Shown here piece by piece: positions 1 to 6,738 of a stretch of DNA of 64,000 nt. Each line of letters starts with the position of its first letter. The first letter of the stretch is position 1. Location: positions 1-64,000 of the forward strand of contig JAZNNQ010000003.1 of NCBI GenBank assembly GCA_045580305.1. Reading direction: 5' to 3'. The DNA comes from RGIG7332 sp045580305. Its GTDB lineage: Bacteria; Bacillota; Clostridia; Oscillospirales; JAAYXM01. The notes under the pieces are model-generated. The model did no database searches. It saw only the letters and a list, made by a program, of their open reading frames with translations, and was not told where the DNA came from. Position numbers and translations under genes: made by a program.

Positions 1-2
1 GG

Positions 3-527
3 AATGCCTTCCAGTACAGCGGAAGCCGCACGAGCTACCATTCCGCATTTTCGCGAGGTTATTGGAGAAGCGGCACCACCTATAACCCCAAATATCCCAT
101 TGTTTGCAGCGGTAATAACACGGCAACAAATATGTTCATGACCTCAACTGTTACCGACACGCTTGTGCCGATAACGATAAGCGGAAACAACGCAAGTGTA
201 TTCTATGGTGCGTCGATACTTGAAACCATTCACTCACTCGATATGAGTGGTTATACGGGAACATATCAAGATTGGTTTTCCGGTTGCACGAAACTTGAAA
301 ACATCACAATGGTGGGTGAAATTCCTCAAAGTATTAACTTTAAAGATTGTCCGTTGACCGCAAAAAGTCTTGTAAGTGTAGTTGAGGCTTTGTCGAGTAC
401 CACAAGCGGAAATACACTTACTGTTAAATCTTCTGCAGTAAGCAATGCAGATTGGTCAACTACCGATTATGCGTCTTGGGATGAGCTTATCGCAACGAAG
501 CCAACTTGGACATTCAGTTTGTCGTAG
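3..527 (+). CDS. Prophage tail/surface repeat protein, 5'-truncated
   Basis: The frame is open from the left edge of the window to the TAG at 527, so only the C-terminal 174 residues are visible and the true start lies outside. The stretch containing SGYTGTYQDWFSGCTKLENI resembles the BspA-like leucine-rich repeat (LRR_5), where a 'F.GCT.L..I.M' unit recurs. The rest is rich in Ser, Thr and Asn, as in phage tail-tip or fibre proteins. It sits directly before small phage proteins, a holin-like protein and an amidase, which fits the distal end of a tail module. No catalytic motif is visible. Assignment to a phage structural protein rests mainly on context; a host-derived surface protein is the alternative. 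Confidence 0.55.
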   Translation, partial: NAFQYSGSRTSYHSAFSRGYWRSGTTYNPKYPIVCSGNNTATNMFMTSTVTDTLVPITISGNNASVFYGASILETIHSLDMSGYTGTYQDWFSGCTKLENITMVGEIPQSINFKDCPLTAKSLVSVVEALSSTTSGNTLTVKSSAVSNADWSTTDYASWDELIATKPTWTFSLS

Positions 528-565
528 AGCTTATGAAAAATAAAGTAATTAGTAAGGTGAATCTG

Positions 566-757
566 ATGAAAAATAATGTAATTAATAACAGGGTAGTGTT
601 GACTGCCGATGAGGGCAAAATCGTTACCGATGGTGCTGAGATCTACGGTAAAGAGGTCGTGCTTGCGGTCGGTCTTACGGCAGAGGAATTCTACGAAATC
701 ACCGAGGAAGAATATCAGGCTATGCAGCCAAAAGTTGAGGAGGAAGTTTTATGTTAG
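566..757 (+). CDS. Small phage protein between tail and holin genes
   Basis: This 63-residue acidic protein has no family I recognise. The frame can be extended to an upstream ATG at 533, but the ATG at 566 is preceded by a reasonable ribosome-binding site (AAGGTG, 6 nt spacing), so I chose it. The sequence contains VVLTADEGKIVTDGAEIYGK and ends EEEVLC. Its stop overlaps the start of the holin-like gene by 7 nt, and small proteins of this kind (XkdX-like in position) often lie between tail and lysis genes of Firmicute phages. Function unknown. Confidence 0.55.
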   Translation: MKNNVINNRVVLTADEGKIVTDGAEIYGKEVVLAVGLTAEEFYEITEEEYQAMQPKVEEEVLC

Positions 758-1047
758 AAATGTTAAAAGAGTTTATTTGTCCGGAGCTTGTGGTGCTCAT
801 TCCGGTGCTTTATTTAATCGGCGTGGGTCTTAAGAAGAGCGATGCGGTACCGGACAAGCGTATACCGATATGTCTCGGCGTTGTTGCCGTGTGCTTGTCG
901 GCTCTTTACATAGGCGCGACGAGAGTGTTTGCATCGAGCGCGGACATTTTTAGTGCTATTTTTGCAGCAATTACCCAGGGCGTGCTTTGCGCCGGCGCAA
1001 GTGTATATGCTAATCAGCTTATTAAGCAGGAGGGCAAGGACGAATGA
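751..1047 (+). CDS. Phage holin-like membrane protein
   Basis: The 98-residue product has three hydrophobic stretches (about residues 13-28, 38-57 and 66-86) and a charged, hydrophilic C-terminus (KQEGKDE), the usual layout of a phage holin that permeabilises the membrane to release endolysin. The start ATG at 751 follows AGGAGG closely and overlaps the upstream gene. It is followed by another small membrane protein and then by an amidase, a standard lysis cassette order. The exact holin family is not certain from sequence alone. Confidence 0.7.
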   Translation: MLEMLKEFICPELVVLIPVLYLIGVGLKKSDAVPDKRIPICLGVVAVCLSALYIGATRVFASSADIFSAIFAAITQGVLCAGASVYANQLIKQEGKDE

Positions 1048-1325
1048 CCATCTCTACAATAGCCACATTTCTCACTGAAATAGGGGTGCTGTTGGGCGTT
1101 GTAGTTGGTATTGTCGTTTTCTTCCGAAAAATTGCAGATGGTATAAAATGTCTTTTGAGAAGCAAAATGCTTGAAATATACTACCGCAATAAGGATGCAA
1201 AAACGATAAGACAGTACGAAAAAGAAAATTTTGTACTCCTATACATAGCTTATAAAGCCCTCAAAGGCAATTCGTTTATAGACGATATAAACGAGGAAGT
1301 AAAAACATGGGAGGTTGTTTCGTAA
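1044..1325 (+). CDS. Small phage protein with one N-terminal membrane segment
   Basis: The 93-residue protein begins with one long hydrophobic segment (about residues 8-28) followed by a basic and then mixed-charge cytoplasmic-type tail. Its ATG overlaps the holin-like stop by 4 nt (ATGA), implying translational coupling. Position between holin and amidase suggests an accessory lysis protein, such as a second holin or antiholin, but nothing in the sequence proves this. Confidence 0.6.
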   Translation: MTISTIATFLTEIGVLLGVVVGIVVFFRKIADGIKCLLRSKMLEIYYRNKDAKTIRQYEKENFVLLYIAYKALKGNSFIDDINEEVKTWEVVS

Positions 1326-1326
1326 G

Positions 1327-2049
1327 ATGTTTAATATTCTTCTTATAGCGGGACACGGCGGAATTGATCCGGGTGCGTGTGCTTTTGGTCGTCGTGAGGC
1401 GGACCTTGCTCGAGAGTTTGTAACGCTACTCCAAAAGGAACTCTTAAAGTATGAATGCCAATGCGGTGTCTATAATATGGCGCGGTCGATGTATCACGAT
1501 CTTGTTGCCGAGGGTTATCATTATAACTTCAAGCCATACGATTATGTGTTCGAGGTTCATTTTAATGCTGTTGAGAATGACCCCGGAGACGGTAAGAGCA
1601 AAGGCACTGAAGTATGGGTGACAACCTCTGAAAAGGTGATTGCAGTTGAGCAGAAGATCCTCGCGGCGATGGCATCATTTGGTTTCAAAAACAGAGGTGT
1701 CAAGCGTAAAAATTATTCTGTTATTGCTGAGGCGAAACGGCACGGCGTATCGAGCGCGTTATTCGAGACCTGCTTTATCGATGATGCTGACGATATGGCG
1801 ATCTACATAAAAAACAAGTCCGCCATTGCTTGTGCGGTGGCAAAGGCAATAGCGGACGAGTATAAACTTAAAAAGAAAGAGGGTGCTCCCGTGGGATTTG
1901 TTGACACACAGAACCATTGGGCGAAAGCAGACATTGAAAAGGTGGCGGCAGCGGGCTTAATGAAAGGCTATGCGGACAATACCTTTAAGCCGGACAAGCC
2001 GGTTACCAGGGCAGAGTTGGCGGCGGTGCTGGCGAGGTTGGTGAAATAG
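1327..2049 (+). CDS. Phage endolysin: N-acetylmuramoyl-L-alanine amidase with C-terminal SLH motif
   Basis: The protein (240 residues) starts with an Amidase_3-type zinc domain that cleaves the bond between muramic acid and the stem peptide. Visible likely zinc ligands are His10 (IAGHGG), Glu24 (READL) and His78 (VHFNA), with the catalytic Glu147 (ALFETCF). After a Lys-rich linker around residue 182, residues 190-240 form one SLH motif (FVDTQNHWAKADIEKVAAAG...PVTRAELA). The ATG at 1327 is preferred over an in-frame TTG at 1315 because the GGGAGG site abuts the TTG. A single SLH motif as wall-binding domain is unusual for an endolysin and matches the SLH-rich host surface later in the window. 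Confidence 0.85.
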   Translation: MFNILLIAGHGGIDPGACAFGRREADLAREFVTLLQKELLKYECQCGVYNMARSMYHDLVAEGYHYNFKPYDYVFEVHFNAVENDPGDGKSKGTEVWVTTSEKVIAVEQKILAAMASFGFKNRGVKRKNYSVIAEAKRHGVSSALFETCFIDDADDMAIYIKNKSAIACAVAKAIADEYKLKKKEGAPVGFVDTQNHWAKADIEKVAAAGLMKGYADNTFKPDKPVTRAELAAVLARLVK

Positions 2050-2130
2050 AGTCTTTTTGACACCATTTTGACACCCTAACTATACCCGAAATCGCCCATT
2101 TTTACCCATAATTTGCAAGTGGTGCGCAAA

Positions 2131-2178
2131 AACTAAAAAAACCTTGTAATGCTTGAAAAACAAGTAATTACAAGGTTT
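2131..2178 (-). terminator. Intrinsic terminator of the tRNA cluster
   Basis: A 12-bp perfect stem (2139-2150 with 2167-2178) is followed on the minus strand by a run of seven or more T residues. It lies immediately downstream of tRNA-Lys and therefore ends the minus-strand tRNA transcript. Confidence 0.85.
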
Positions 2179-2185
2179 CTTTCTT

Positions 2186-2261
2186 TGGTGACCCACCGGA
2201 GACTCGAACTCCGGACACCCTGCTTAAAAGGCAGGTGCTCTACCGCCTGAGCTAGTGGATC
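2186..2261 (-). tRNA. tRNA-Lys (TTT)
   Basis: On the minus strand the sequence folds into a full cloverleaf: acceptor GATCCAC/GTGGGTC, D-arm GCTC/GAGC, anticodon stem CCTGC/GCAGG around loop CTTTTAA (anticodon TTT), and T-arm CGGAG/CTCCG with TTCGAGT. The 3' CCA is encoded. It is the last gene of the tRNA cluster, and its 3' end faces the prophage, making it a plausible attachment site. Confidence 0.95.
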
Positions 2262-2264
2262 ATA

Positions 2265-2340
2265 TGGCTGGGATGGCAGGACTCGAACCTACGAATGCCA
2301 GAGTCAAAGTCTGGTGCCTTACCGACTTGGCGACATCCCA
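2265..2340 (-). tRNA. tRNA-Gln (TTG)
   Basis: Cloverleaf on the minus strand with acceptor TGGGATG/CATCCCA, D-stem GCC/GGC, anticodon stem CCAGA/TCTGG around CTTTGAC (anticodon TTG), T-arm GTAGG/CCTGC and encoded CCA. Only 3 nt separate it from tRNA-Lys, so the two are co-transcribed. Confidence 0.95.
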
Positions 2341-2388
2341 ACGAAAAGGACTCCTGGCGCAGGTTAAGACCTACATAAAAAGAAAAAG

Positions 2389-2466
2389 TGGGGTGGATAA
2401 CCGGATTCGAACCGGCGACCCCTAGAGCCACAATCTAGTACTCTAACCAACTGAGCTATATCCACC
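2389..2466 (-). tRNA. tRNA-His (GTG)
   Basis: Cloverleaf on the minus strand with acceptor GTGGATA/TATCCAC, anticodon stem CTAGA/TCTAG around TTGTGGC (anticodon GTG), T-arm GCCGG/CCGGT and encoded CCA. The extra 5' G (position 2466) opposite discriminator C is the G-1 identity element expected of tRNA-His. Confidence 0.95.
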
Positions 2467-2496
2467 ATATATTTTTCTTTTTAAAAGGGAAATGCT

Positions 2497-2573
<77 letters not shown>

Positions 2574-2605
2574 ATATAAATATCGACCCTTGTCGGGAAA
2601 TCGAA

Positions 2606-2679
<74 letters not shown>

Positions 2680-2694
2680 ATAACAAGCCAAAAC

Positions 2695-2723
2695 ATTGTA
2701 TCAAATATCGGCGCATTTGTCAA
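2695..2723 (-). promoter_or_regulatory. Promoter of tRNA-Gly-Arg-His-Gln-Lys operon
   Basis: On the minus strand TTGACA (2718-2723) is followed after exactly 17 nt by TACAAT (2695-2700), about 15 nt before the 5' end of tRNA-Gly. This is a near-consensus housekeeping promoter. Confidence 0.8.
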
Positions 2724-2767
2724 GATACCTGCCGCAACAAAATATGTTACGGCAAGTACTTTTTTAA

Positions 2768-2843
2768 TGGTGGACGGTAAGGAACTCGAATCCCTGACCC
2801 TCTGCACGTCAAGCAGATGCTCTACCAGCTGAGCTAACCGTCC
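2768..2843 (-). tRNA. tRNA-Val (GAC)
   Basis: Cloverleaf on the minus strand with acceptor GGACGGT/ACCGTCC, D-stem GCTC/GAGC, anticodon stem TCTGC/GCAGA around TTGACGT (anticodon GAC), T-arm AGGGA/TCCTT and encoded CCA. It has its own promoter and is separated from tRNA-Gly by a second promoter. Confidence 0.95.
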
Positions 2844-2861
2844 AAGCCGACAACAGCAAAT

Positions 2862-2890
2862 ATTATACAGTATTTACGGTGCATTGTCAA
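2862..2890 (-). promoter_or_regulatory. Consensus promoter of tRNA-Val
   Basis: TTGACA (2885-2890) and TATAAT (2862-2867) on the minus strand are separated by 17 nt, a perfect housekeeping promoter with a TG before the -10. Transcription would begin about 12 nt before tRNA-Val. Confidence 0.85.
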
Positions 2891-2916
2891 CAAAAATTTC
2901 CTTAAAAACAAGGAAA
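2891..2916 (-). terminator. Intrinsic terminator after the corA-like gene
   Basis: A 7-bp stem TTTCCTT/AAGGAAA (2897-2903 with 2910-2916) is followed on the minus strand by five T residues. It directly adjoins the -35 box of the tRNA-Val promoter. Confidence 0.7.
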
Positions 2917-2918
2917 AA

Positions 2919-3845
2919 CTAAATCAGATCCTTTTTCTTTAAAACGATCCAGGCAATAAGGGTAATTGCGCCGGCTAACAATGAAGCAAACCAGGTTGTG
3001 GGAATGGGAAGACCGGTTACATTCATACCGAAGAAGCTGAATATCACATTCGGGATGGTAAGAAGAATGGTAACCGAGGTCAGTACCTTCATAACGATGT
3101 TTAAATTATTTGATATAACGGAAGCGAAAGCGTCCATAGTTCCGGAAAGAATACTGGAGTAGATGTTAGACATCTCTATTGCCTGATTGACCTCGATCAA
3201 TACATCGTCAAGTAATTCCTGATCCTCTTCGTAAAGTTTTAAAACACGGCCGGAAAGAATCTTCTTGATGGTAATTGAATTGGATTGCAGCGAGGTAGAG
3301 AAGTATACAAGGGACTTCTCAAGCTCAAGAAGCTGGAAAAGCTCTTTGTTTTTCATAGACTTGTGGAGCTGCTTTTCCACCGCGTGTGAAATCTTGTCGA
3401 TCTGCTTTAAGTAGTAGAGATAACGGTTTGCAACGCGTAAAAGTATCTGAAGAACGAACTTTGTTCTCTGCTGGGGCGCTACATTTCTAATTCTGCCTTT
3501 CTTAAGATCAATAAAGGTAGAAGTCTCCTTAAGAGAAACCGTGATAATGTAGTCCTCGGTAACGATAATACCTACCGGAAGGGTAGAGTAAACGATAGTG
3601 TTGGGATCTGTGGACTCTTCAGCAACAGGAACGTCAACGATGATAAGAGTCTGACCGTCGTCAATATCGATATGCGAGGTCTCCTCAGCATCAAGAGCGG
3701 CTCTGAGCATAGCCGGATCAATACCTAAACCTTCAACCGTTGAAAGCTCGGCATCGGTAGGATCAACAAGGCTTATCCAAGCGCCTTTACAAGCACTCTC
3801 GATTTCCTCGATCTTGCCTTGGTTTCCAATGTAGTATGAAAGCAT
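2919..3845 (-). CDS. corA: CorA-family magnesium/divalent metal transporter
   Basis: The 308-residue protein has the CorA layout: a long soluble N-terminal domain rich in charged helices and two C-terminal membrane helices. The signature GMN tripeptide occurs at the end of the first helix (FFGMNVTGLP), followed by a short loop and a last helix ending in KKKDLI. CorA channels are homopentamers that pass Mg2+ or related ions and are gated by metal bound to the cytoplasmic domain. The ATG is preceded by GGAGG with good spacing. A promoter and a long structured leader precede the gene. Ion specificity (Mg, Co or Ni) cannot be read from the sequence. Confidence 0.9.
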   Translation of the reverse strand: MLSYYIGNQGKIEEIESACKGAWISLVDPTDAELSTVEGLGIDPAMLRAALDAEETSHIDIDDGQTLIIVDVPVAEESTDPNTIVYSTLPVGIIVTEDYIITVSLKETSTFIDLKKGRIRNVAPQQRTKFVLQILLRVANRYLYYLKQIDKISHAVEKQLHKSMKNKELFQLLELEKSLVYFSTSLQSNSITIKKILSGRVLKLYEEDQELLDDVLIEVNQAIEMSNIYSSILSGTMDAFASVISNNLNIVMKVLTSVTILLTIPNVIFSFFGMNVTGLPIPTTWFASLLAGAITLIAWIVLKKKDLI

Positions 3846-4020
3846 AGTGTTTCCTCCTTTTTACGGCACGGAACAGCCGCGGAAACACTAAGAATATCTC
3901 CGGTGAGCGCCGTGCATCATTATTAAGTTTCTACTTCGATACGGGTCCGGGGACATTCAAAATCACTTCCTTTTTATTGGCATATATAGTTAGTATACTA
4001 CCCCCAAAAAGATTTTTCAA
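3846..4020 (-). promoter_or_regulatory. Promoter and long structured leader of the corA-like gene
   Basis: On the minus strand TTGAAA (4015-4020) and TATACT (3992-3997) are separated by 17 nt. The predicted transcript therefore has an untranslated leader of about 140 nt before the corA start. In the leader GCACGG and CCGTGC can pair to close a loop of about 40 nt that itself contains complementary segments, ending just before the Shine-Dalgarno. This may be a metal-responsive leader, but it does not match the M-box consensus as I know it. Confidence 0.6.
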
Positions 4021-4053
4021 GCAAAAAATTAAGAGGAGATGTAGAAATCTCCC

Positions 4054-4254
4054 CTAATAAATCATATTCAAAAGTGCAACACTGCCAATGCCGGGAATGC
4101 CGAGAAAGCCGATTAGGCAGGCGTTGAGTAAATTAGCTCCTACAGGAACACCGAAAGAATTCAAAACGGCGAGGCCGGAAAGTGCCCAAAATGCTCGTCT
4201 TGTAGGCTTGAAAAGAAGGGATATGAGTATAGCGGCAACAATGGAAATAAACAT
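4054..4254 (-). CDS. bofA: BofA-family pro-sigma-K processing inhibitor
   Basis: The 66-residue membrane protein has two hydrophobic stretches and the conserved BofA pattern in its second half (NSFGVPVGANLLNACLIGFL, then GIPG). In Bacillus, BofA sits in the outer forespore membrane and holds the SpoIVFB protease inactive until engulfment is complete. The gene follows the DUF2508 gene by 2 nt and its start is preceded by GAGG. The yaaL-bofA order is the same in Bacillus subtilis. Its presence is good evidence for an endospore-forming host. Confidence 0.85.
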   Translation of the reverse strand: MFISIVAAILISLLFKPTRRAFWALSGLAVLNSFGVPVGANLLNACLIGFLGIPGIGSVALLNMIY

Positions 4255-4256
4255 AT

Positions 4257-4589
4257 CTAAACCTCAAATTTACTTCTGGCGGTGTTGGTTTCCTTAGCCT
4301 TGCGCAGAAGGTAATTGTAGCGCGCCTCGGCGGATTTTATCTTGTAAACACAGGCCTCAACGATCTCCGGCTCATATGCACTTTCAAAGCAGGCTCTTGC
4401 ATATCTCAGTTCACTTAGCGTGTCGTCGATTTCTTTAAGAAGATCACGCCGGGTCAGAGCATCAGGCGTGATTTGTTGCTTTTTGCCCTTTAAAATGTTT
4501 CTTAACGAGGTTTCACGATTGTGAGCGTCATTCAGCGCATCCGACATAAAAAAACGGGGATTTTTAAATAACTTCAAGGCTTTGTCCAT
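4257..4589 (-). CDS. DUF2508 (YaaL-like) family protein
   Basis: The 110-residue protein matches the YaaL/DUF2508 pattern: a leucine- and glutamate-rich helix (LLKEIDDTLSELRYARACFE) followed by an AEARYNYLLRKAKE motif. Its function is unknown, but the family is typically encoded immediately upstream of bofA, as here. The ATG at 4589 is preferred over the GTG at 4598, because the latter lies only 2 nt after the GGAG site. It is divergently oriented to the topoisomerase operon. Confidence 0.8.
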   Translation of the reverse strand: MDKALKLFKNPRFFMSDALNDAHNRETSLRNILKGKKQQITPDALTRRDLLKEIDDTLSELRYARACFESAYEPEIVEACVYKIKSAEARYNYLLRKAKETNTARSKFEV

Positions 4590-4691
4590 TATTATCACGG
4601 CTCCTTTTTATTTGAAATCTTGATAAATGTATATTTAAAATTTTGGACAAATATTCCTTAAATATTACCTATTTATTTTTTTGGAAATTTA

Positions 4692-4700
4692 TGTTATACT
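4692..4700 (+). promoter_or_regulatory. Candidate extended -10 promoter of the topoisomerase operon
   Basis: TGTTATACT carries the TG dinucleotide of an extended -10 element one base before TATACT, 38 nt before the first ATG of the operon. No good -35 box is seen at 17 nt, as is common for extended -10 promoters. Confidence 0.4.
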
Positions 4701-4737
4701 ATATCTGTATAACTATGTTTATTAGTGGAGGACCCTC

Positions 4738-6726
4738 ATGAAGAAAAGTAATACGCCAGATTACGGTAATGAAAGTATTAAATCACTAAAAGGTGCGGAT
4801 CGCGTCAGAAAACGCCCGGCAGTTATTTTCGGCTCTGACGGACTTGACGGTTGTCAGCATTCGGTTTTTGAAATTCTTTCAAACTCAATAGATGAAGCCC
4901 GCGAGGGACACGGTGATACAATAATCGTAACCCGATTTGCCGATGGATCCATTGAGGTAGAAGACTTCGGACGCGGCTGTCCTGTTGATTATAACCCTGC
5001 CGAGCAGCGTTATAACTGGGAGCTTGTGTTCTGTGAATTATATGCAGGTGGCAAATATAAAAACAACGAGGGCGAAAGCTATGAGTATTCTCTTGGCTTA
5101 AACGGTCTCGGTTCTTGTGCTACCCAGTATTCCTCCGAGTATATGGATGTTACCGTTTGGCGTGACGGTAAAGAGTATTCTCTCCACTTTGAAAAGGGCG
5201 AAAATATTGGCGGACTTAAAAGTGAGCCTACAACAAGGAAGAAAACCGGATCCCGTATTCGTTGGCGTCCTGATATTGATGTATTTACCGATATTGCAAT
5301 TCCGGCCGAATATTTTTTGGATGTTATGAAGCGTCAGGCGGTTGTCAATGCGGGTGTGACATTTAGATTCAGAAATCAAAATGGCAACAGCTATGATGTA
5401 ACCGAGTTTTGTTATGAAAACGGAATAACCGACTATGTACTCGAGCTTGTAGGTGAGGAGAAAATGACCGAGCCTCAGTTCTGGACGGCTGAGCGTCGTG
5501 GCAGAGATCGCGCTGATAAGCCTGAATATAAGGTTAAACTTTCCTGCGCATTTTGCTTTACGAATACCGAGGCGCGAATTGAGCATTACCACAATTCGTC
5601 CTGGCTTGAGCACGGCGGATCTCCGGATAAGGCGGTTCGATCAGCATTTGTTGCAGCTTTCGACTCATACGCTAAGCAAAATAACAAGTACCAGAAGAAT
5701 GAGTCCAAGATTACATTCAATGATATTCAGGACAGTCTTCTGATTGTTACAAATAACTTCTCAACTATTACCTCTTACGAAAATCAGACTAAAAAATCCA
5801 TAACAAATAAGTTCGTTCAAGAGGCAATGACCGAGTTCTTGCGCTCACAACTTGAAATTTATTTCATCGAAAACGGTGAAGAGGCAGCTAAGGTTTGCGA
5901 GCAGGTGCTTATCAATAAAAGAAGTCGCGAAAGTGCAGAAAAAGCGCGTCTTAATATCAAGAAAAAGCTTCAGGGCGGAATTGACCTCACAAGCCGTATA
6001 GCCAAATTCACCGATTGCCGCAGTAAGGATGTAAATGTCAGAGAAATTTACATCGTAGAGGGTGACTCGGCTGCAGGCGCCTGCCGCCAGAGCAGAAGTG
6101 CGGAGTTCCAGGCGGTTATGCCGGTGCGCGGTAAGATATTAAACTGCTTGAAGGCGGATTTTGCAAAGATTTTCAAAAGCGAGATTATTACTGATTTAAT
6201 TAAAATTCTCGGTTGTGGTGTTGAGGTCAACAGCAAAAATGTAAAGGACATTGCGTCTTTTGACCTTAGCGCTCTCCGTTGGAAGAAAATAATTATCTGT
6301 ACCGATGCGGATGTGGACGGCTTCCAGATAAGAACACTTATTTTAACTATGATATATCGTCTTATGCCTACTCTTATCAAAGAGGGATATGTCTATATTG
6401 CGGAAACTCCGCTTTACGAGATAACCGTTAAAAATGATACCTATTTTGCTTATTCCGATAAGGAAAAGAACGATATTCTGGAAAAACTGGGCAACGCCAA
6501 GTATAAAATCCAGCGCAGTAAGGGTCTTGGTGAAAACGAGCCGGAAATGATGTGGATGACAACAATGAACCCCGAAACCCGTCATTTAATTCAGGTACTG
6601 CCCGATACGATGGAGGAGCTTACACAGATGAACTTCGATATGCTCCTGGGTGAAAACCTCACTGCCCGTAAGGAATTCATTGCGGAAAACGGTTGGAAGT
6701 ACTTAGACGACGCGGACATTTCATAG
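4738..6726 (+). CDS. Type IIA DNA topoisomerase, GyrB/ParE-like ATPase subunit (divergent)
   Basis: The 662-residue protein has the B-subunit order: GHKL ATPase domain (EILSNSIDEA at 45-54, DFGRG at 76-80, GLNGLGS at 120-126), transducer domain with the QTK loop (350-352), and a Toprim domain with EGDSAAG (441-447) and the acidic DADVD triad (523-527). It opens the ATP gate and positions the metal ions for strand cleavage. Several motifs depart from standard gyrase: the EGGTH-like segment reads WLEHGGSPDKA and the ATP-site helix has LSNSIDEA. This points to a second, divergent Clostridia topoisomerase set rather than the housekeeping gyrase. The A subunit follows 12 nt downstream, so they should act as a heterotetramer. 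Confidence 0.85.
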   Translation: MKKSNTPDYGNESIKSLKGADRVRKRPAVIFGSDGLDGCQHSVFEILSNSIDEAREGHGDTIIVTRFADGSIEVEDFGRGCPVDYNPAEQRYNWELVFCELYAGGKYKNNEGESYEYSLGLNGLGSCATQYSSEYMDVTVWRDGKEYSLHFEKGENIGGLKSEPTTRKKTGSRIRWRPDIDVFTDIAIPAEYFLDVMKRQAVVNAGVTFRFRNQNGNSYDVTEFCYENGITDYVLELVGEEKMTEPQFWTAERRGRDRADKPEYKVKLSCAFCFTNTEARIEHYHNSSWLEHGGSPDKAVRSAFVAAFDSYAKQNNKYQKNESKITFNDIQDSLLIVTNNFSTITSYENQTKKSITNKFVQEAMTEFLRSQLEIYFIENGEEAAKVCEQVLINKRSRESAEKARLNIKKKLQGGIDLTSRIAKFTDCRSKDVNVREIYIVEGDSAAGACRQSRSAEFQAVMPVRGKILNCLKADFAKIFKSEIITDLIKILGCGVEVNSKNVKDIASFDLSALRWKKIIICTDADVDGFQIRTLILTMIYRLMPTLIKEGYVYIAETPLYEITVKNDTYFAYSDKEKNDILEKLGNAKYKIQRSKGLGENEPEMMWMTTMNPETRHLIQVLPDTMEELTQMNFDMLLGENLTARKEFIAENGWKYLDDADIS

Positions 6727-6738
6727 TGGAGGAAAAAC

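Noticed and set aside
2680..2767. Rho-independent terminator after tRNA-Val
   Set aside because: A hairpin (TGCCG.AAC/GTT.CGGCA) exists but has no T-run after it on the minus strand; the tRNA-Gly promoter is the clearer feature.
3846..4020. M-box magnesium riboswitch before corA
   Set aside because: The region is long and structured but I could not find the characteristic conserved M-box segments, so I call only a leader.
5098..5613. Antisense reading frames in the topoisomerase gene and elsewhere
   Set aside because: They are shadows of a strongly coding gene on the other strand, without ribosome-binding sites or family resemblance.
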